64,000 nucleotides of DNA. Origin: Peronospora farinosa. Lineage: Eukaryota; Oomycota; Peronosporomycetes; Peronosporales; Peronosporaceae. The DNA is taken from the NCBI GenBank assembly GCA_947646735.1, contig CANTFK010000756.1, positions 186,001 to 250,000 on the forward strand. The letters are read 5' to 3'. The first letter of the stretch is position 1. Every line of letters starts with the position of its first letter. This document shows, piece after piece, positions 20,213 through 29,855 of the stretch. The position numbers and the translations under genes were made by a program. Below the pieces are notes generated by a model that worked only from the letters and a program-made list of their open reading frames with translations, did not search any database and was not told where the DNA came from.

Positions 20213-21397
20213 ATGGAATCAGCGGGTGATGAACGTCATCACGCAACGCGTGATGATTTCCGCCATTTGAGTGACCTCGAATGGAATGCGGTTCAACGTA
20301 TGGCTGAAACCATCGGCAACCCTGCCGTTGGTGCCATGTTGCTCTCTCTTAGCGGAGACGACCAAGATGCAACCATCGCCAAGTTCATACAATATGAACT
20401 TGACGAAGTTGTAAAGAAACTCACCTTGCTAGAGGAGCAAGGTTCTCAACAGGTTGAACTGTTGAAAGAACAAGGCTCTCAACAAGCTGACTTGTTGATG
20501 CAGCAGGGTGCTCAACAGTCTGAACTGTTGAGACAACAGCAGGCTAGTGCTGTTGCTGCCGGGTCGACGTATACACGTCGACCCGAGTCCTTGAAGATTG
20601 ATGTCTCCAAGTACAAGGCGGTCGAAAGCGACTCCTTGTTGAGATGGTTCGTCGAGCTCGACGATGCCATCGAGGCTCGTCGCATTGATGATGATGCGAT
20701 GAAGGTCAAGTTCGCCATGTCGAACTTGGCAGGACGTGCCAAAGCTTGGGCCTTAGGGCTCAAACTGCACGACCCATACGTTTTCCCAACGTATGACGTC
20801 TTCAAGGCGCGGCTCAAACACACGTTTGAACCGCCTCGCGCCGAATTCAGGGCTCGGGCTGAGCTCCTGGATTTGAAACAGGGTAAGCGTGATATACACG
20901 CTTACGCCCAACACGTACGATACCTCGTTAGCTGTATCGTACTGAACCCAATTGATGAAAATACGCAGGTTACTGTGTTCATCAAGGGTCTGACAGATGG
21001 TCCTGTCAAGACCCACCTGTTCCACTTGGAGCTAGAATCGCTGGATCAAGCGATCTCTGCAGCGGAACAGGAGGACTTTAGCCTACAACAGGCTCACGTC
21101 CACTCGGGATCCTATCGTCCACCGAGACGACAGGAGGGCGGAGGTCCAGAACCAATGGACCTCTCCTATGTAGAGAGCGAGCGACCTCGCTCTCCAGGGT
21201 ACAAGCGATTGCAAAAGTGCAATCTCTGTCAGAAGTTGGGCCACTACGCTTATGAGTGTAGTGCCCCACGCCCAGTGTCTCGAAACACTGGGAGTGACGA
21301 TCGACCGTCTGCCAAGAAGGGCCAGATACGTGGGTCCCACGCTGCTGCGAAATCGCAACAACGTGGTGGACCATCAAAAAACGGTCGGGGTCAGTAG
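20213..21397 (+). CDS. gag: gag of E1
   Basis: The ATG at 20213 (MESAGDERHHATRDDFRHLS) gives 394 codons. Around residues 75-120 a glutamine-rich 11-residue repeat occurs three to four times (LLEEQGSQQVE, LLKEQGSQQAD, LLMQQGAQQSE), likely a coiled coil for oligomerisation. A Gag capsid domain follows (WFVELDDAIEARRIDDDAMK, GRAKAWALGL, LKQGKRDIHAYAQHVRYLV). One zinc knuckle, CNLCQKLGHYAYEC, ends the protein before a basic tail. This is the only intact gag of the family here; in E2 the start codon is followed at once by TAA. Protease follows in another frame. Confidence 0.9.
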   Translation: MESAGDERHHATRDDFRHLSDLEWNAVQRMAETIGNPAVGAMLLSLSGDDQDATIAKFIQYELDEVVKKLTLLEEQGSQQVELLKEQGSQQADLLMQQGAQQSELLRQQQASAVAAGSTYTRRPESLKIDVSKYKAVESDSLLRWFVELDDAIEARRIDDDAMKVKFAMSNLAGRAKAWALGLKLHDPYVFPTYDVFKARLKHTFEPPRAEFRARAELLDLKQGKRDIHAYAQHVRYLVSCIVLNPIDENTQVTVFIKGLTDGPVKTHLFHLELESLDQAISAAEQEDFSLQQAHVHSGSYRPPRRQEGGGPEPMDLSYVESERPRSPGYKRLQKCNLCQKLGHYAYECSAPRPVSRNTGSDDRPSAKKGQIRGSHAAAKSQQRGGPSKNGRGQ

Positions 21398-21444
21398 GGG
21401 TGATCCAGCAACGTCAAGAGAGTTCGCGGGACTCTTGACGAAGG

Positions 21445-21870
21445 TTGCTCCCAACACACAGTCACTGTGTTGCCGCTCCCAGTGATGAGGTATCCCTCAT
21501 CACATTGAAGATCGAAGTGACAAAGAACATGTCACTTTGCGCCCTAGTTGATTGTGGGGCTTCGAACAACTTTGTTCGACGCCAATCGCTAGATGATCGT
21601 AGGCTCAAATATGTTGAGCGCGAGACCCCTCCAACGAGGATGACGGTGCGCCTTGCAACTGGCGCATCCGTAACAGTAAAGAAACGTGTAGTGGGAATTC
21701 ACTACACGCTTGAAGGCAAAAAGTACGATGATGATTTCATCGTACTTGATCTGGATGACAAATTTGATGTCATCCTAGGATTACCATGGCTCAGAAGGTA
21801 TGAGCCATGGGTCAGCTGGCAGCATCGAACCGTGAAGATGCCTGCCGCTTGTTCATCAGATGGCATCTGA
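21445..21870 (+). CDS. Protease of E1, with DCG active site
   Basis: A retropepsin with active-site loop ALVDCGASNNFVRR and second motif FDVILGLPWLRRYEPW. Ser or Thr is usual after the catalytic Asp; here and in E2 it is Cys (TGT), while element A has DSGAS. The catalytic Asp is kept. The frame differs from gag and the start is uncertain; it is probably made as part of a Gag-Pol fusion. It cuts the polyprotein into mature particle proteins. Confidence 0.82.
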   Translation: MLPTHSHCVAAPSDEVSLITLKIEVTKNMSLCALVDCGASNNFVRRQSLDDRRLKYVERETPPTRMTVRLATGASVTVKKRVVGIHYTLEGKKYDDDFIVLDLDDKFDVILGLPWLRRYEPWVSWQHRTVKMPAACSSDGI

Positions 21871-22633
21871 TGAATGTCTTGGAGCGTTCACAAGCGTGTG
21901 AATGTACCACGAGTGAGTGTGATGGCCTCACTTGTGGTTCGGTCGTTACAAGAACTCAGTGTGACAGACAGTCACGCTGTGGAGCAAGCTGCCGGCGGCT
22001 GTGCACAAGCACAGGCAGCGCCGAGGTCCACCACTCGAACAAGTCGAGTGGACCGGGACATGAATGCTCGCCTAGAGGGCAGCATTCACCGAAGAGTAAA
22101 CCGGTTGCCCAGAAGCGGCAACACGGTAATCCTAGATCAACTGGAGAGTTGATCCTAGAGGATCTCGCTGTGGTTGCGCCACCACATCTTGGATAAATCG
22201 ATGGAATGAGCTCTATCTAGCCTGCGTGAATAAGTCCCCAGGAAATAACCACTGAGTGAATAAGTCCCCAGTGCCCTGAGGGAATAAGTCTTCAGGAAGT
22301 AACCGAGACGTTGAACGTCTTGGTTAATGACGGATCAAACGTAGGCGCTTATACACTTGATCTGATCGCGCCTCCGAAGTTAACTTCGGAGATAACTCAG
22401 TTGCCTACGCTAGAACCTAAAAGGTTCTTGCGTGATCTGCGTAGTGGCAAAGTCAAGCAGATCTGTGTGCTCGTCGCAGAGGACGAGTACATGACTGACA
22501 TTCGGTCAGCAACAGTTATTGCCGAGAACGAACGGGTTCTCAGCAGCTCATCAATGGCGAGAGTGTCCTTGATGAGAAGACTCGGATTGAACGATATACA
22601 TCGCAATCCTGGGAGTCGCTGAAGTCAAATCCT
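21871..22633 (+). pseudogene. Protease-RT linker of E1
   Basis: Broken into several frames. The clearest piece, 22311-22622, contains LPTLEPKRFLRDLRSGKVKQ, which corresponds to [20 protein letters not shown] before the RT of element A. Between 22196 and 22310 the phrase GAATAAGTCCCCAG recurs two to three times with small changes. This part has no catalytic role and is variable among elements. Confidence 0.6.
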
Positions 22634-24109
22634 TTGTACAAGGATTTGGTCGAATTCAAGGATGTATTCCCTGAATCCGTTCCGTGCGAGTTACCTAAAG
22701 ATAAAGGTACTCGACACGAGATCGACCTTGTTCTTGGCACAAAATATTGTGTCATGAAGCAGTGGCCACTGCCTCTGGAACAGGTCGAGGCGATCGACAA
22801 GTTCTTTGCCGATCGCCTAGCAGCGGGCCATGTGAGGGAGTCAACTTCACCTCACAGCTCTCCGACCTTCTGTGTGCGCAAGGCCACAGGAGGGTGGCGG
22901 ATAGTGCACGCGTTCAATAAGTAGAACGCTGCAACGATACCGGCACTAACGCCGATACCGAGAAAGGACGTAATCATAGATGGTATGTCTAAGAGTACCA
23001 TCTTTTCGTCCATGGATCTGATGGATGGTTTCTATCAGATCCTAATGCGTGAACGGGACATCCCGTACACAGCAGTGAGCACTCCCAGTGGTATGCTCTG
23101 GGAATGGTTGGTGATGGCGCAAGGGCTTAGTAATGCACCAACCACATTCAATAGATGTGTTTCACATATTTTGATACCGGTGCGCGAATTCGCACCGAGT
23201 TACTTCGATGATGTGTTCGTCCATAGTCGAGCTATGGACGGGAAAACAGACGTGGAAGTCCATAGACTCCACGTCCGTAAGGTTCTTACACTTATGCGCG
23301 AGCATAAGTTGTACGCCAACCTCAAGAAGTGTATATTCGCAGCTAGCGAAATACCACTTCTTGGGTGCATCGTCGGAAAGAACGGCGTACGCCCTGATCC
23401 AGAGAAGATCAAGGCGATCACCGACTGGCCAGTGCCAGTCGATGTCAAGGGATTAAGGAAGTTCCTTGGGCTAGCGGCGTACTTGCACAAGTACTCGCGC
23501 AATTACGCCGAAATGACAGTACATCTTTCTTGTTTACTCAAGAATAATGTAAAGTGGAATTGGAACGCTGATTGTCAGCGTTCCTTTGAACGTATCAAGC
23601 AAAGCTTGATGCAATCGCCAGTATTGGCGATTGCCGATCAGGACAGACCATTTCATGTGGTCTGTGACGACAGTGATTTTTTAATCGGCTGTGCGCTAAT
23701 GCAATATGATACAGACGGCGCAGAGCGTGTCGTCTGTTATCAATCGCGTCAGATGCAACTGGCCGAGCGCAATTACCCGGTGCATGACAAGGAACTCCTT
23801 GCCATGAAGTATGCACTGGCTAAATTTTGCGTCTATCTCTTAGGAGATAGACCGTGCATAGTGTATACAGACCATGCATCACTACGCACGGCTGTAAACA
23901 GTCCACACCTCTCGCAACGTATGGCGAGATGGTTGTCATTCTTCGCGGAGTACAACTTCTCCGTGGAGTATAAACCGGGACGACTTAACGTCGTCGCCGA
24001 TGCTCTTTCACGTCAGCCTGACCTATTGCTGACTGTGCAATCCGACAGTGATGTAAACACCACTGTCGCCACGTTGAGCCTTGTCGTCGAGATTACTCGA
24101 CGACATTAG
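22634..24109 (+). pseudogene. pol: Reverse transcriptase and RNase H of E1
   Basis: It starts in the RT fingers (RHEIDLVLGTKYCVMKQWPL). TAG at 22922-22924 replaces a CTG kept in E2. The palm has SSMDLMDGFYQILMRERDIP, GMLWEWLVMAQGLSNAPTTF and YFDDVFVHSRA. The RNase H begins FHVVCDDSDFLIGCALMQYD; E2 keeps the more usual DASDFAIG. It ends VVADALSRQPD. An 8-bp loss near 24091 relative to E2 shifts the frame into the integrase. This copy cannot make complete RT. Confidence 0.9.
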
Positions 24110-25103
24110 AAGGGCATGCGCACAAGATAATGATCTTGTACGCCTGATGGAGTATCTCAAGGACCCATCCACGCAAGCTAAGAAGCGCTTGCCTTCCACG
24201 TATCGATCTTCTCTAGATCGATACACCCAGCGGGACGGCTTACTGTACTACACAGCCGTCAACAACGACACGTCTCGTGTCGTTGTACCGCCACAACATG
24301 ATCTCAGGTTACGGATTGTGTTTGAATGTCACGATGCACCAATAAGTGGGCATCGCGGCCGTGAGAAGACTTACCTCACGGTCAGTCTCGACTTTTACTG
24401 GCCACGCCAGTATAAGTTTGTGCGCAAGTACGTGCGTGCTTGCGAGGTGTGTCAACGAGTGAAGCCTAGTCCTTCACTGAGTGCACCATTGAAGCCACTA
24501 CCCGTTCCGGCAGAGTGCTTGGAGTCCGTATTAATGAACTTCGTCTTTGGGTTTCCCAAAGACGCTCACGGGAATAATGGTATTCTCGTGTTTGTAGACA
24601 GGTTCAGCAAGATGGTACATCTTGTTGCTGTACCTGAGTCGATCACAGCAGAGGGCTGTGCTCGAGTGTTTATCGATACAATCTTTCGATTGCACGGTTT
24701 ACCCCGTGAACTTGTGTCCGATAGGGACCCCCGGTTCACGGCTGAGTTTTGGCGTTCCGTGTTCCAAACACTTGGAACACGGCTCACAATGTCTACTTCT
24801 GACCATCCAGAAACCGATGGTCAGACTGAACGCGCCAATCGCGTCCTCGAAGAGATTCTTCGAGGGTACGTCCACTCGTTTACGGGTTGGAGTGAGTTCT
24901 TGTCGATGGTCGAATTCTCCATCAGCAACTCAGTGTATGCGTCTACGACGCATACACCGTTCTACGTGAATGGCCTTCGCCATCCACGTGTCCCCACCTT
25001 AGTAGAGGGTGACTCTAATTCAAGGGGGGAGGAACTCGCTCGAGCGAGAACCAATCTGGCTCTTGCTCATCACGCGACGACGTTATGGTCGACGCGAAAG
25101 TAA
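24081..25103 (+). pseudogene. pol: Integrase catalytic part of E1
   Basis: It has the zinc domain HDAPISGHRGREKT with CEVCQ, and the triad in LMNFVFGFPKD (Asp changed to Asn: ATGAAC against ATGGAC in E2), VSDRDPRFTAEFW and ETDGQTERANRV. Loss of the first catalytic Asp would inactivate it even without the frame shifts. A G-run near 25026 differs in length from E2 (6 against 7) and moves the frame before the C-terminal part. Confidence 0.88.
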
Positions 25104-26260
25104 CCGAAGTCGTACCATTCGACTTCGGTGAAGAGGAAGAAAGTAAGAGCGATGACGCTCTTACTGATAACGATGCTGAAGATATCAGCATCGTTCGAGG
25201 TATCACAAGTGAGAACAGTAATGTTCTCACTGAATTAGTAACCGATATCTCTGCAGTGCATTCACAATGCACTGCAGCCAAAAGCAACGAGTCAGCTGAG
25301 GATTTCCTGCTGACTCGTAAAGCGGTAGTCCGTTTCGTGCAAGACTCCATCTCAGAAGCGGTGGATAAGAATAAGTGAAACGCAGACAATAATGGAAGGG
25401 CAAATGCTCAGACATTTATTGAAGGTGATTTAGTTTTACTGTCAACAGTAAACCTACCTAAACGTGTAGTGACTAACGTGGGCAGCAATAAATTGTTGCC
25501 CAAGTACATCGGCCCGTTTCGTGTATTGCGCTGCCTAGGCAACGCATACACGATCGAGTTGCCACGCAGGATGCATACGCATCCTACGTTTTACGTGGGA
25601 CGCCTTCGTCCGTACGTTCAGTACGCGGCTTCTTCGAACGACGAATATAGCCATTACTCTCAAGAATCCCCTTCAGATTCTTGTTGTCACGAACCAGATT
25701 CGATACCTAGTCGTGTAGAGATAAGATAGTCCCATGATATTGGACGATCTCCTGAAGAGCTGTCGCCAGCTCGTTACTCAGAGAATGAAGTCGCCGCTCA
25801 TTCTCCAATAGTGCGACAGCATTGTTCGCCCGAGACCTCTCATGGTCAAACCCAAGCTGTCGCACAATGTCCTCTAAGCGGCGACGCTTATCCCGTTCGT
25901 GATCAACATCACAACGGAGCTCACGAGTTACACGGTCAAACCCGTCTAACTCAGCAGCCAAGTCCGATGAAAGAATCGGACAGGGTTTTCCCTCCACCAC
26001 CGCATCCGCTGGTGGACTCCCATGGTGGGAAGCTCTTCCTCGTGGAACGCTTACTAAAGCACCGCGAGGTGAAGGGACGTCGGACGAGTTATCTCGTCCG
26101 GTGGCGTGGCTATCAACCTTCGGCGGATAGCTGGGAACCTCGGGCCCAACTGATGGCCGACGTTCCCGGCCTTGTCGAACAGTACGTCAAGGGGCACCCG
26201 ATGGTGAAGGACCATTGGAAAACGAGCGCCCAGCGCGCTCGTAAAGGGATTGCAAAGTAG
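25085..26260 (+). pseudogene. pol: Integrase C-term and chromodomain of E1
   Basis: Corresponds to one uninterrupted 391-codon frame in E2 (49816-50991). Here TGA at 25376 and TAG at 25727 cut it. It contains an acidic stretch (FGEEEESKSDDALTDNDAED), the GPY/F module (LLPKYIGPFRVLRCLGNAYT) and a chromodomain (LFLVERLLKHREVKGRRTSY, LVRWRGYQPSADSWEPR). The antisense frame overlaps the linker and the chromodomain. Confidence 0.86.
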
Positions 26261-27338
26261 CAATCCCTTCACGCATCTCAGAAGAGATGCGAGCCCTCCA
26301 CCAGGGCTTAGTAAGGAGGAACGCCTCCTTAGGCGCTCTTGACGAGGTGCTCAGGCACCCCGGGCATGGGTCGCCCCAAGAGAGGCACAACAGGCCTGCC
26401 TCTCTAGATAAGCGGTGCAAACGATAGCATGCACCGGAAGTACTTCGTTTCTCAAACTTATTGCGGCTAGCATAAAGTCTTTGAAACCAAGCCTCTTTCC
26501 CAGCGTTTAAAACGTTGGTGATAAACGCGTTCCAAGATTGGAGGAACGCGTCAGCCTCACGCTTCTTGTGTGGGCCATACCATCGATGTTCAAGAAACAC
26601 ATCGATGTAATAGTCGTTCTCAGTGCGAAAGTTCTTCGCACTGGCGTCAAGGCCATGAAGCTTTGACGCATCAAACAACGGTATGGGGAACCGTTCGTTG
26701 GTCTTTCCAGACCAACGATCAAGCAGATGCTTAGGTAGCATCCATGGCTTGCGATCAGGAGCAAAACGCAATACGTTGCGGTCTAAAGCCTCCTGCGTGG
26801 TGTCAACAGAAGTACCGACACCACGAGCATTAGTGTCAACAGAAGTACCGACACTATGAGCATTGATGTCAGTAGAAGCACTGACATCACCCTTACGGTC
26901 CCCACCCGAGTCACTATTCCTCGACTCGTTTGGCGAGTCCTCTGATTCATCAGACGACCCGAACATTTCACGGTACATTGATTCACTCAATGTACCACGA
27001 TCCCTCTTCGTAACATTTGACGACGAGGTATCACCCCGGGGAGAGCTCGGGAGTGACACAGGTGGCTTTGAGTAGGATGCGTCATCCGACTCACCAGAGT
27101 AGTCAACGACTAACTCTGGGTCAACATCTTCACGTGGCGAAGTGCTGCGTGAACCTGCAACAGGCGTTGCAGGCTGATGTTGACTTCCAGCAGACACATT
27201 AGTGTCTGCTGGCTGAGGCTGTGAAGCCTCAATAGCGGCTGCACACAGGCGTGCAGCCGAGCTCTTAGCTGCCTTAGCAGCGACGCGTATTGACTTTATC
27301 ACAGCGAGAAAATGTTGAAATAAAAGAAAACCCAACAA
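25707..27338 (-). pseudogene. Antisense open frame of E1
   Basis: Reverse-strand frame between pol and the 3' LTR. The E2 start ATG is ATA here. An acidic, Ser-rich N-terminal third (DPELVVDYSGESDDASYSKP) leads to a compact middle (DRKPWMLPKHLLDRWSGKTN, FPIPLFDASKLHGLD, FLEHRWYGPHKKREADAFLQ) and a Cys-containing segment (LCLSWGDPCPGC). TGA near 26187 stops it; the same frame then continues 250 codons or less to a coiled coil (RRLEDIVRQLGFDHERSRAN) and a TAG at 25707. In E2 both of these stops are sense codons. No known family is recognised. Confidence 0.65.
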
Positions 27339-27390
27339 GTGCTCCTTTCATATAGTCACTAAACAGTCAGTAATGTGATTGTTGGTTCAT

Positions 27391-27399
27391 GGGGGGTGA
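27391..27399 (+). other. Polypurine tract of E1
   Basis: GGGGGGTGA directly precedes the 3' LTR. E2 has a longer G-run at the same position. Confidence 0.65.
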
Positions 27400-27857
27400 T
27401 GTAACGGGGTGAGCCCGTTACATCATATTGATACTTATATGAAGTGTCAATAAAATATTATTATAACTAATAATATTTTGACAATATTACCTTTTCTTAT
27501 AATTTTGTTCCTAGATCTCCTTGAAGTTGGAGATGCCCTCTCATTGGTTGATATGGGCCATTATATCAACCAACGCGCTGACCAATGACCGATGGACGCG
27601 CGCAATGAGTGGGGGGCAAGTTGTCAACATACATAGTTGTAGTTTGATATAGTTAACATAGGTTATAACATATTAGTTTTATTAGATAGTTAACTATATT
27701 AAATACAGTTTTCTTTTCCTTCTCAACTAAGCGTGTGTTTAGTTGATAAGCTTCCTCTGCTCACGTGTACGTGAGGTAATTGAGGCACCTGCTTTCACTG
27801 TCATCAGTGAAGGTAGACTATACTGTTGTTAGTATAGTCGGAGGGTGCCCCATTACA
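27400..27857 (+). repeat. 3' LTR of E1
   Basis: 458 bp, TGTAACGGGGTGAGCCCG to CCCCATTACA. About a dozen differences from the 5' LTR, roughly 97% identity by eye. Confidence 0.93.
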
Positions 27858-28814
27858 GAAAGCAAAGAGATGGCATCCAAATGTGGTAAGGCTGATGGGT
27901 CGCCTGCAAAGATGCCCATGCAGACTAATACAAAGCGCACGCGCCGCGTTAACTCGCATCCGTCGTAAAGTGTATCTGTGACAACGCCGGCATCTAATGT
28001 CAGCTTGTCAGCAGAGAACACCAGTCCATCCCACTATTGTGCGAATGAAGAACTGTCTCTCATCAAAGATTATAATGAATGCACGCCATTGCCATCACCC
28101 CAAAGTACGGTGCTTAGATGGATATATGTCTCCATCACTAGAGGCACCCAATCTTCAGGAATCTTCCACGCTTCCTGACAGTGAGGGCTATGCCTCGTCG
28201 TCTGAGCCAACGAGCGCAGCGACCACAACTGAGCGCGATGCTTCGAAAGAAACAGCAGTGACTCAAGAGCAGGTCGGAGATTCTGATTCGTCCGCCTCTG
28301 TAAACCCTACGTCTGACGTCCGACAATACATAATGGAGAGTCAGACTCAGGCGAGGGTGAGATAAACGCCCCATCGACTTCACAGTCGGACTCACTAGCA
28401 CTCCGTCGCGAGGACGGCTTCGTGAGTGGTGGCATGCTATCAATACCACTGCCATCCGAGTGGTTACACTCGAGTGTGGATAGTGCGACGCTCCTTGAGT
28501 GTGTCACTATTGACGCTAATAAACGTTTTGGCGTCTTTCCATCATGGAAAAGACAAGACAAAGTACTAGTTCGTGCTTTCCCTATCCCCGTCGTGTTGCA
28601 TTCTTACGAAAAAACCGACAGATACGAAGCAGCGTTCATGCGCCGTGTTAAACCACATGCAGATGCAGTAAACAGCGGTCACAGCGAATCATCTTCGCTA
28701 GTACCTGGTGTCGATTGACATACCGTCATTGCACCCTCGACTGTGTTGGACACAGCATCAGTCACATAAGCCTCTCGCAGGAATACATCCTTTCCGGTGT
28801 TACCTGCATAGAGT
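27858..28814. other. Fragment of element D or of an unknown gene
   Basis: Forward-strand pieces read as one Ser/Thr-rich protein in shifting frames: 27984 onward (TPASNVSLSAENTSPSHYCA), 28150-28365 (DSEGYASSSEPTSAATTTER) and 28370-28718 (DKVLVRAFPIPVVLHSYEKT). On the reverse strand a short run next to element C (NTGKDVFLREAYVTDAVSNT) would continue the protease of element D at 40957-41250. Either it is a linker remnant of D, or the forward frames are D's own antisense gene. I cannot decide. Confidence 0.4.
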
Positions 28815-29757
28815 TGTGGTGTAGTGGATTCTTAAACTACGTGAGAGAACCACAAACACACACAGCGCCGGACTGCCCGACTTATGGAGGGGGTACCCCG
28901 ATACTGTGTCGCGTCAACCTTGGGTCTCACCTTGCGTACCCGTCGGAATGGCTGGTCTTGCTCCTCGTTAGACGCAGAAGACTTATAGACTTGTTCCTTG
29001 TATGGAGGGACTTGGGGGCCCACGAGTGGATATACTTCACTCGGGTCCAGGGTTTCTTGGGCTCAATCGACTGTGTCGAGAGCAATGCACCTGGTACTAC
29101 GTACCCCTTTCGGTGTCTAACTGTTTCTTGGTCCTTGGACCCCTTTCTCTTGTTCCCCGTAGGGAAACCGCTTCCTGTAGCGGGTGTTGGGTGTTTTGAC
29201 ACCTCAGGCCAACTATCCTGAGGTTCAACTTGCGTAGCTTAAGCCGTCTAACACCTGCTGGCGTCGGGGGGCCAAAGAGTATCCCGCCCGGAAAAGGTGG
29301 AGCGACGTAGAAGCTTGGAGAAGGCGCTTGGAGCTGCCACGTGTAAAGCAAATTCGAGTGTGTTTATTTATCTTATACTTTGTATGCTTTTCTTGCCTAA
29401 CCCTAACCCTTTGATCTGGATAGTACACAATGATTTTAAAAAGATAGTTGCTTAGTGCCACGTGTTGACTCTCGGAGGAAAAACTGGCTCCTTGGTACCT
29501 GTACTTTCTGTAATCATCGAGGTTCCGTGTACCGTTTCTGCACCCTCGGGTATTGGGCCCTGGTACCCTGGACCCTGGGGCCTGTGCTGGCTCTGCACGT
29601 CCAGGTCCTTATATCCTTAAGAAGGTTGGGGCCTGGTGTGAGGTTGTAGATCTGCGAGGCCGTGTTATGGTCACTCCCCCGAGGGAGTGACCAGAAATTA
29701 GCTTGCTCTCTATTCCCATTCCCTTTAAGCTCTAATTTCCCTTGGCACTTCACCACA
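28815..29757 (-). repeat. 3' LTR of element C
   Basis: 943 bp with 7-bp terminal inverted repeats TGTGGTG/CACCACA. It includes two copies of CCCTAA inside, which is coincidental rather than telomeric. Homologous to 39992-40933. Confidence 0.92.
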
Positions 29758-29855
29758 GCTGTCCCCTGCACGCTGGTCTTCCGAACTGCGGAAAGACCCC
29801 GAGCACCCTTGTCCAGACTCTTTGAATTTACAGTAAGTGACCCTGTGTCGTTTGG

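Larger units (their letters stand above)
19707..27857 (+). mobile_element. Ty3/Gypsy chromodomain element E1
   Basis: 8.15-kb element: LTRs 19707-20165 and 27400-27857 (about a dozen differences), primer site, gag, DCG-type protease, RT/RNase H, integrase, chromodomain, and a reverse-strand frame before the 3' LTR. Flanks are GAAAT on the left and GAAAG on the right, one mismatch from a 5-bp duplication. Gag is intact; pol has several lesions. E2 (44413-52590) is a second copy in the same orientation. Together they show which changes are copy-specific. Confidence 0.93.

Noticed and set aside
28715..29221. Forward frame of 168 codons in the C 3' LTR
   Set aside because: Repeated as an LTR sequence at 39992-40398 with frame differences; no domain and no start context.
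29399..29415. CCCTAACCCTAA-like telomeric word
   Set aside because: Only two units, inside the LTR of element C, and present at the same place in both LTRs.
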